Of a stretch of DNA of 64,000 nucleotides, positions 59,007 through 64,000 are shown in pieces. The notes below the pieces were generated by a model that did no database searches, had not been told where the DNA came from, and saw nothing but the letters and a program-made list of their open reading frames with translations. A program made the position numbers and the translations under genes. Position 1 is the first letter of the stretch, and every line of letters starts with the position of its first letter. The stretch is from Kibdelosporangium philippinense (lineage in GTDB: Bacteria; Actinomycetota; Actinomycetes; Mycobacteriales; Pseudonocardiaceae): contig NZ_JAJVCN010000004.1 of NCBI RefSeq assembly GCF_021390435.2, forward strand, positions 972,501 to 1,036,500, given 5' to 3'.

Positions 59007-59953
59007 AGCGTCATCCTGAGCTTCGGATTGGTCAGGATGCCGATCACGTCGGCAAGCAGGTTCACCACGATGTACAGCGCGGCGATGAGCAGCGTGACCG
59101 CCTGGACCACTTCGACATCCCGGTTGTTCACCGCGTCGATCAACGCCTGGCCGATCCCGGGATAGCGGAACAGGAACTCCACCACCACGACACCACCGGC
59201 CAGCCACGCCAGCTGCAGCGCGATCACCTGGGCCACCGGCGCGACCGCGTGCGGCAAGGCGTGCCGGGTGATCACTGTGCGTTCAGGCAGGCCCTTCAGG
59301 CGCGCCATTTCGACGTATCCGCTGTCCAGAACGTCGATCATGGTCGCGCGCATCATTCTGGTGATGTACGGCGTGACGACCAGCACCAGCGTCAGCACGG
59401 GCAACACCAGCTGAATCGGTCTCTCCCAGACCGCCTCGCCAGGCGCGGCGAGCGTGACCGACGGGAAGATCCTGAACACCGTGGTGGACAGCATGACAAT
59501 CAGCCCGACACCGATCACGAACTCCGGCAGTGCCGCGATCACCAGACTGATGCCAGAAACCGTGTGATCTGCGGCTTTGCCCCGGCGCATCGCGGTCCAC
59601 GTGCCCAGGATGAGCCCAACCGGCGCGCTGATCACGGCGGCGGCGATCAGCAGCACCAGCGATGCCACGACCCGGTCGCCGAGCAGGGCGTTGACCGAAC
59701 TCTGGGTGGCGGTGGACGTTCCGAGGTCGCCAGTGAAGACGCCCCCGAGCCACTCCAGGTACCGCTGTCACACGGGATCGTTCAGGTTCAGCTGCTCGTG
59801 CAGGGCCGAGATCCGCTCGGGTGTGGCTTGCTGGCCGAGGATCGCGCGGGCCGGGTCGCCGGGCAGCAGCAGGGTCGCGATGAACACGAACAGCGTGACC
59901 AGCCACAACACCGCGAGGCTGACCAGGATCCGACGGAGAATCAGGCGAGTCAT
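59003..59953 (-). pseudogene. Dipeptide-type ABC permease (DppB/OppB) with in-frame TGA
   Basis: 317 codons in one frame, interrupted by TGA (59768-59770) after residue 61: upstream reads LHEQLNLNDPV, downstream QRYLEWLGGVFTGDLGTS. The family nearly always has Trp here (DPVWxxY), so TGG to TGA is the simplest explanation. The rest is intact: N-terminal MTRLILRRILVSLAVLWLVTLFVFIATLLLPGDPARAILGQ, and the EAA-type loop IDVLDSGYVEMARLKGLPERTVITRHALPHAVAPV. Without readthrough only 61 residues are made. ATGA overlaps on both sides show it was part of the operon. Confidence 0.88.
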
Positions 59954-61500
59954 CGCGTACCTCCCAGCCAGACGTGCCGGAACTGGTAGCCGGACAACGA
60001 GATCCCGGTGCGGTCAGGAACCAGACCGGCGACGTACACCTGGTAGGCGTCGACCTGGTTCATGAAGCCCCAGATGATGTTGCCGCCGCGCTCGTATTCG
60101 ATCCGCTGCGCCTGTGCGACGAGATTGTCTCTCGTGGACTTGTCCACTGTGGTCCGTGCTCGTTTGATCAGGTCTTGGAACTCGGGATCAGTCCAATGTG
60201 TCTCGTTGTACGGCGAGTCGGGCATCGACCCTTGTGCGACCTGTGGCAGGTAGTTGCGCGTGTACCAGAAGGACTGGGCGAAGTCCCATGACAGGTAGTC
60301 CTCGCCGAAGAACGTTGTCGTGTCCAGGCGGTTGATCCGCACCCTGATTCCCGCGTCTTGCGCCTGGCGCTGGAAAACCTGCGCCGCTTCGACCGCGCCC
60401 GCCTGGATCGGCGCTGTGACCAGCTCGACTTCCAAGTTCCCCTTGCCTGCCGCAGCGAGCAAGCGCTTGGCCTCGGCAATGTTCCTTGTCCGCTGCGGCA
60501 AATCCCGGGCGTACGCGTCGTCGAAGGGTGCGTACAGGTCGTTGCCGACCTGCCCTTGTCCACTGAGGACCTGGTTGATCATCTGTTCCCGATCGACAAC
60601 CACACGCATCGCCTGTCGTACGCGCACATCGTCGAACGGCGGCCGATCGGTCCGCATCGTGAACGGCAACCACGTCCCGGTCGGCGAGTCGAGCACACGG
60701 ATCCGTGGATCACTGCGCAGCACCTCAACCAACGCAACCGGAACCTGGTCGATAGCATCCACTTGAGACGACAGCAACGCATTGATCCTGGCGTCATCCT
60801 CGGTGAAGTTGATCAGCACGAGCTCATCGAGATAGGGCTCGCCCGGCCGCCAGTAGAGCTCGTTGCGACGGAAGACGCTCTGCAGGCCCGCGGTGAACGA
60901 CCCGGCCTTGAACGGCCCAGTGCCGATCGGTTTGCCGGGGGAGAAATCGGCGGGAACGATACCCATCACGTACTGGCCGATCAGGTCGTCGAACACCGCG
61001 GACGGTTCCTTGAGCTGGAATTGAACAGTCCGGTCCCCGGTCGCGACCACCCGCTCAAGCATGGTCAGGTTGGCCGCGCCACCCTTGGGATCGTTCGGGT
61101 CCAGGATTCGCTGGAAGCTGGCCACGACGTCACGCGGAGTGACCAGGCGTCCATCATGGAACCGGATCCCGTCGCGAATGACCGCGGTCCACGTCCGCGC
61201 GTCAGGAGAAGCGGTGATCGACTCCGCGACCAACATCTCCAGCTTGTACTCATGATTGCGATGGGCAAGCGGCTCGAACAGATTGACCGTGCGCGCAATG
61301 TCCGGATTGGTCGCCGGAATGTGCGGATCGAGCGTGTCCTTCGCGCCGCCGCCAGTCACGCCGACACGCAGCGTGCCGCCACGTCTCGGCGGCCCGGCAG
61401 GTGGATCGACGGCTGCTTGACCGGTGCCGCAAGAACTGAGGAAGGGAGTCGCGCCGAGCAGAGTGAGGAATCCTCGGCGATTGACCTGTAATTCGGCCAT
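59950..61500 (-). CDS. Family 5 (peptide-type) ABC substrate-binding protein, Tat lipoprotein
   Basis: 516 aa. Twin-arginine N-terminus (NRRGFLTLLGATPFLSSCG) with a lipobox-type cysteine (SSC, about residue 24), so export by Tat and lipid anchoring is likely. SBP_bac_5 core: TLDPHIPATNPDIARTVNLFEPLAHRN, FHDGRLVTPRDVVASFQRILDPND, GTGPFKAGSF, VRQAMRVVVDREQMINQVLSGQG and DYLSWDFAQSFWYTRNYLP. Usually binds peptides, but here it follows carnitine-catabolism genes by 16 bp, so carnitine or a related betaine is a reasonable candidate ligand (inference). Start at 61500. Confidence 0.87.
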   Translation of the reverse strand: MAELQVNRRGFLTLLGATPFLSSCGTGQAAVDPPAGPPRRGGTLRVGVTGGGAKDTLDPHIPATNPDIARTVNLFEPLAHRNHEYKLEMLVAESITASPDARTWTAVIRDGIRFHDGRLVTPRDVVASFQRILDPNDPKGGAANLTMLERVVATGDRTVQFQLKEPSAVFDDLIGQYVMGIVPADFSPGKPIGTGPFKAGSFTAGLQSVFRRNELYWRPGEPYLDELVLINFTEDDARINALLSSQVDAIDQVPVALVEVLRSDPRIRVLDSPTGTWLPFTMRTDRPPFDDVRVRQAMRVVVDREQMINQVLSGQGQVGNDLYAPFDDAYARDLPQRTRNIAEAKRLLAAAGKGNLEVELVTAPIQAGAVEAAQVFQRQAQDAGIRVRINRLDTTTFFGEDYLSWDFAQSFWYTRNYLPQVAQGSMPDSPYNETHWTDPEFQDLIKRARTTVDKSTRDNLVAQAQRIEYERGGNIIWGFMNQVDAYQVYVAGLVPDRTGISLSGYQFRHVWLGGTR

Positions 61501-61516
61501 GGTGGTGGGAGGCTTT

Positions 61517-61930
61517 CTAGGAAATAGCACGTCCTGCGAAGTCGGGGGCGGGGGACAGATGGTGTCTGAGACGTTCCCGCGCATGCTCGGGAAAAGGTGC
61601 GGTTGTGCCGCCCCGGACATGCAAAGCGAGGAGCTCCTCCGTGGCGACAAGGGTGTCGCCGACAAACATTTCGTGACAGAACCGAACCTTCTTGTCAGCC
61701 ACATCGATGGTGACCGTCGTGACCCTCAGTTCGGCGTCCGGCGTGACCTCCCGTAGGTACCGGACATGAGCCTCGACCGTGTAGAGAGAGTTGCCCTCGT
61801 TGGGGTCGATGCCGGCATCACCCATCATGGCGGTCGTGGCGAACCCGAAAACCATGACGTAGAAAGGTTCGCTGAGGTGTCCGTTGTAGTCGATCCACTC
61901 TGGACGGACCATGTCGTGGTACTCAAGCAT
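61517..61930 (-). CDS. cdhB: Hot-dog-fold thioesterase, CdhB-like
   Basis: 137 aa, 4-hydroxybenzoyl-CoA thioesterase type: MVRPEWIDYNGHLSEPFYVMVFGFATTAMM (residues 7-36), with the catalytic Asp in DYNGH, and VEAHVRYLREVTPDAELRVTTVTIDVADKKVRFCHEM. Genes of this type accompany L-carnitine dehydrogenase (cdhCAB in Pseudomonas), where it may hydrolyse betainyl-CoA. Start at ATG 61930, overlapping the cdhA-like end by 8 bp. Confidence 0.82.
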   Translation of the reverse strand: MLEYHDMVRPEWIDYNGHLSEPFYVMVFGFATTAMMGDAGIDPNEGNSLYTVEAHVRYLREVTPDAELRVTTVTIDVADKKVRFCHEMFVGDTLVATEELLALHVRGGTTAPFPEHARERLRHHLSPAPDFAGRAIS

Positions 61931-62845
61931 GGCTGTCCCTGAGTGCGCGCTGGATCGCGATGATCGCCCGATCCCGCTCCCTGACGAGATCCTGAATGGA
62001 TCGCCCATTAGCCTCGTCAAGGCAACCGTCGACAACGCGATCGCGCAGCTCCTTGGTCAACTCAGGAGCGTCGAGCCGAGTCCACGGAGACTTCAAAGAA
62101 GGTCCAAAGTGGTCGAGCATGTGCGCCATCCCACCCTCACCCCCAGCGAGGTGAAAAGTCAGCAGGGGCCGTGAATCGGCCAACGCAAACCTGGCCCATC
62201 GGTGATCGAAAGGTCGATCTGCTCGACGGTGGCCTCACCATTGGCAACCATGTGCAAAGCCTCACGCCACATCGCCTCCTGTAACCGGTTGGCGATGAAC
62301 CCAGGAACCTCCCGATCCATGACGATCACGGTTTTCCCAGTACCCCGGTAAAAGTCGGCAGCCCGTTGAACGGCCCACTGCTGCGTGAGATTCCCGCCAA
62401 CAACCTCGACAAGCGGGATGAGATAAGGAGGATTGAACGGATGCCCAACCACAAGCCGCTCAGGGTGCGTGGCGGCGACCTGCATTTCGCTCATGCCATA
62501 CCCGGACGTCGACGACGCGATGACCACGTCCGGCGACGTCACAGCATCGATGTCCGCCAGCAGCTTCTGTTTCAACTCAAGTTTTTCCGGTGCACTCTCC
62601 TGAACAAAGTCAGCCTGGTCGGTCGCTTCAGCCAGCGTCCCGATGACGCTAAGGTTCGCCTTGTCGGCATGTTCGGCCAACCCGAGCTCGGTCAACGCAG
62701 GCCAAGCCGCATCCACGAGCCGCGTGAGCCTGTCTTCGGCATCCGGAGCCGGATCCCAAGCCTTCACCCGCATGCCGCGTGCGAGAAAGTGCGCGACCCA
62801 ACCCCCACCGATGACGCCCGCACCCACGCAGGCCACGGTCTTCAC
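61923..62845 (-). pseudogene. cdhA: L-carnitine dehydrogenase (CdhA-like), frameshifted
   Basis: 3-hydroxyacyl-CoA-dehydrogenase-family enzyme of about 308 codons, broken by a one-base deletion in a C run at 62165-62168 (coding strand GGCCCC). The first part, 228 aa, has the NAD-binding GAGVIGGGWVAHFLARGMRVKAWDP, QESAPEKLELKQKLLADID, GHPFNPPYLIPLVEVVGG and DREVPGFIANRLQEAMWREALHMV, ending prematurely at GLRWPIHGPC. The next frame resumes with LLTFHLAGGEGGMAHMLDHFGPSLKSPWTRLDAPELT, the conserved C-terminus. The intact enzyme would oxidise L-carnitine to 3-dehydrocarnitine. ATGA overlap with cdhC. Confidence 0.87.
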
Positions 62846-63720
62846 TTCAACCCCAGTTGGGCACGCGCCTCATCAGGGCTCGCGGTCGTCCCGCCAAGGT
62901 CCTCAACGATCTGCACGGCCCGCTCAACCAACTGCCCATTGGTCGCCTTGACACCCTTGCTGAGATAGAGGTTGTCCTCAAGCCCAACCCGAACATGCCC
63001 GCCAAGCAAAGCGGAGTGCGCGACCCACTTGAGCTGATCCCGCCCAATCGCGAAGGAAGCCCACTGCGCGTCCGCGGGAAGCATGTGAACCATCGTCTGA
63101 AGCAGTTCGGGATTCGCGGGCGCGCCATAAGGAATCCCCATACAGAGCTGGAAGAGCGGAGGCGGAGCGATGAGCCCCTCATTGATCATCTTGGTAGCAA
63201 ACCACAAATGCCCAGTATCGAAGATCTCAAGCTCAGGTTTGACCCCGAGTTCAAGGATGCGTTGCGCACCAACCCTGAGCATGTCCGGAGTAGACACATA
63301 GAGTTGGCTGCCCTCACCGAAGTTGAGCGATCCACAGTCGAGGGTACAGATATCGGGTAGGAGTTCCTCAACATGCGGCAACCGCTGAAGCCCATTGACA
63401 AAATCGGTCCCGTCAACGGGTTTGAGCGGATCCTCCTGATCGATAACGAGATCCCCGCCCATCCCAGCGGTCAGGTTGATCACCACATCAACCCCAGAAT
63501 CCCTGATCCGCTCCACAACCTCCCGATACAAACCAACATCGCGGGACCCCTGCCCACTGTCCACATCGCGAACATGAATATGCACAACGGCCGCACCCGC
63601 ATTGGCGGCCTCCACCGCGGAGGCCGCGATCTGCTCCGGCGTAACCGGAACATGCTCACTCTTGCCAACCGTGTCCCCTGCGCCAGTGAGCGCGCAGGTG
63701 ATGATCACCCTGTCCTGCAC
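62842..63720 (-). CDS. cdhC: Beta-keto acid cleavage enzyme (BKACE, DUF849), CdhC-like
   Basis: 292 aa TIM-barrel of the BKACE family: VIITCALTGAGDTVGKSEHVPVTPEQIA (N-terminus), VVHIHVRDVDSG with the Zn-binding His-x-His (about residues 46-48), VINLTAGMGGD, CTLDCGSLNFG and HVRVGLEDNLYLSKG (Zn-binding Glu region near 230). With a carnitine dehydrogenase downstream it is expected to cleave dehydrocarnitine with acetyl-CoA to betainyl-CoA and acetoacetate. Start: GTG at 63720 with GGAAGGG five bases upstream; a TTG start at 63744 is the alternative. First gene of the operon. Confidence 0.9.
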   Translation of the reverse strand: MQDRVIITCALTGAGDTVGKSEHVPVTPEQIAASAVEAANAGAAVVHIHVRDVDSGQGSRDVGLYREVVERIRDSGVDVVINLTAGMGGDLVIDQEDPLKPVDGTDFVNGLQRLPHVEELLPDICTLDCGSLNFGEGSQLYVSTPDMLRVGAQRILELGVKPELEIFDTGHLWFATKMINEGLIAPPPLFQLCMGIPYGAPANPELLQTMVHMLPADAQWASFAIGRDQLKWVAHSALLGGHVRVGLEDNLYLSKGVKATNGQLVERAVQIVEDLGGTTASPDEARAQLGLK

Positions 63721-64000
63721 GGCGTCCCTTCCTACTCTGGTCAACGTATGTGGACGTCAGCCACCGAAGCCCTATCCAAGAAACCTGCCTGTGGACAACA
63801 GACCCGTTAGTGATCTTGTGCCCCAGTCCCTGTCGGTGCCCACCGCTAAACTGGCAACCGGGGGGCGAAGGCCGCGCTGCGGCTCATTTGGCCCGCGATC
63901 AAGGTGCGGTCTGCTGGTCACGTGATGCTGTTGTGGTTCGAGCGATGCAGTTGTAGGTCGCTGCTGTGGCCTGTGGCCTGTGGGCAACTGGCCCCTGCAG
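63721..64000. other. Upstream region of the carnitine operon; no gene seen
   Basis: 280 bp at the window edge. No convincing gene on either strand. TTGTCC at about 63796 on the reverse strand could be a -35 element of the operon's promoter. Near the end CTGTGGC is repeated in tandem at 63964-63970 and 63971-63977, with a near copy at 63978-63984. Confidence 0.4.

Noticed and set aside
59768..59770. Selenocysteine codon at the permease TGA
   Set aside because: The expected residue is Trp, the family has no selenoproteins, and no SECIS-like stem is evident just after the codon.
63961..63984. Tandem CTGTGGC repeats at the window end as a functional repeat array
   Set aside because: Only two exact units and one near copy, cut off by the window edge; not enough to call a tandem repeat element or CRISPR.

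Overview
The window is high-GC actinobacterial DNA with almost wall-to-wall coding on both strands. It carries an AfsR/SARP regulator, an F420-type (DDN) nitroreductase-family protein, a DinB-fold maleylpyruvate-isomerase-like (mycothiol-type) protein, a SAV2177/DUF574-type methyltransferase, several XRE, TetR, MarR, HxlR and LacI regulators, and canonical CebR boxes. Together these suggest a filamentous actinomycete, probably of the Pseudonocardiales (Amycolatopsis/Kibdelosporangium-like). That placement is inference; no rRNA or core marker gene is present. I saw no tRNA, rRNA, CRISPR array or prophage.

Layout. 1-4236: a cebEFG-like cellobiose/cello-oligosaccharide uptake operon read leftwards, divergent from its LacI-type repressor cebR, with two perfect CebR boxes between them. 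4237-12888: small enzymes and regulators plus two secreted proteins (a beta-propeller and a CBM2-FN3-beta-helix protein), a second LacI regulator and a Tat-exported DJ-1/PfpI protein. 12889-14451: an IS110-family element whose leader can form an RNA stem consistent with a bridge RNA. 14452-18928: NDH-2, an internally deleted P450, a methyltransferase/TetR divergent pair with a clear operator, and two small membrane proteins. 19025-25277: a 1046-aa SARP regulator, remnants of BlaI-like and AraC genes, and HxlR, SnoaL-like, XRE and DDN genes.

25637-36360 is rich in sulfur-uptake functions: an orphan sulfonate-type binding protein with a DasR-like site in its promoter region, MarR, metNIQ, and a four-gene operon (P450, DszC/SfnB-like acyl-CoA-dehydrogenase-fold protein, frameshifted NtaA/SnaA-like monooxygenase, second sulfonate-type binding protein). 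36456-44821: a secreted hydrolase, another P450, assorted enzymes and small membrane proteins. 45000-51149: an XRE-TPR regulator, a frameshifted LAL/LuxR regulator and a complete SsuABC/TauABC-like importer. 51150-56440: a large secreted GH87-like glycanase, an ADP-ribosylglycohydrolase and a secreted PQQ-type sugar dehydrogenase. 56548-63720: one long leftward operon joining L-carnitine degradation genes (BKACE/cdhC, carnitine dehydrogenase/cdhA, thioesterase/cdhB) to a peptide-type ABC importer. cdhA has a frameshift and the first permease has an in-frame TGA.

The most notable observations are: the carnitine operon coupled to its own importer but broken in two places; the P450/DszC-like/NtaA-like/binding-protein operon; a 46-nt hairpin sharing 15-nt arms, found at two gene ends 22 kb apart; the structured leader of the IS110 element; and an unusual density of broken genes (eight in 64 kb, including three single-base deletions), which may reflect real decay or residual sequencing error.
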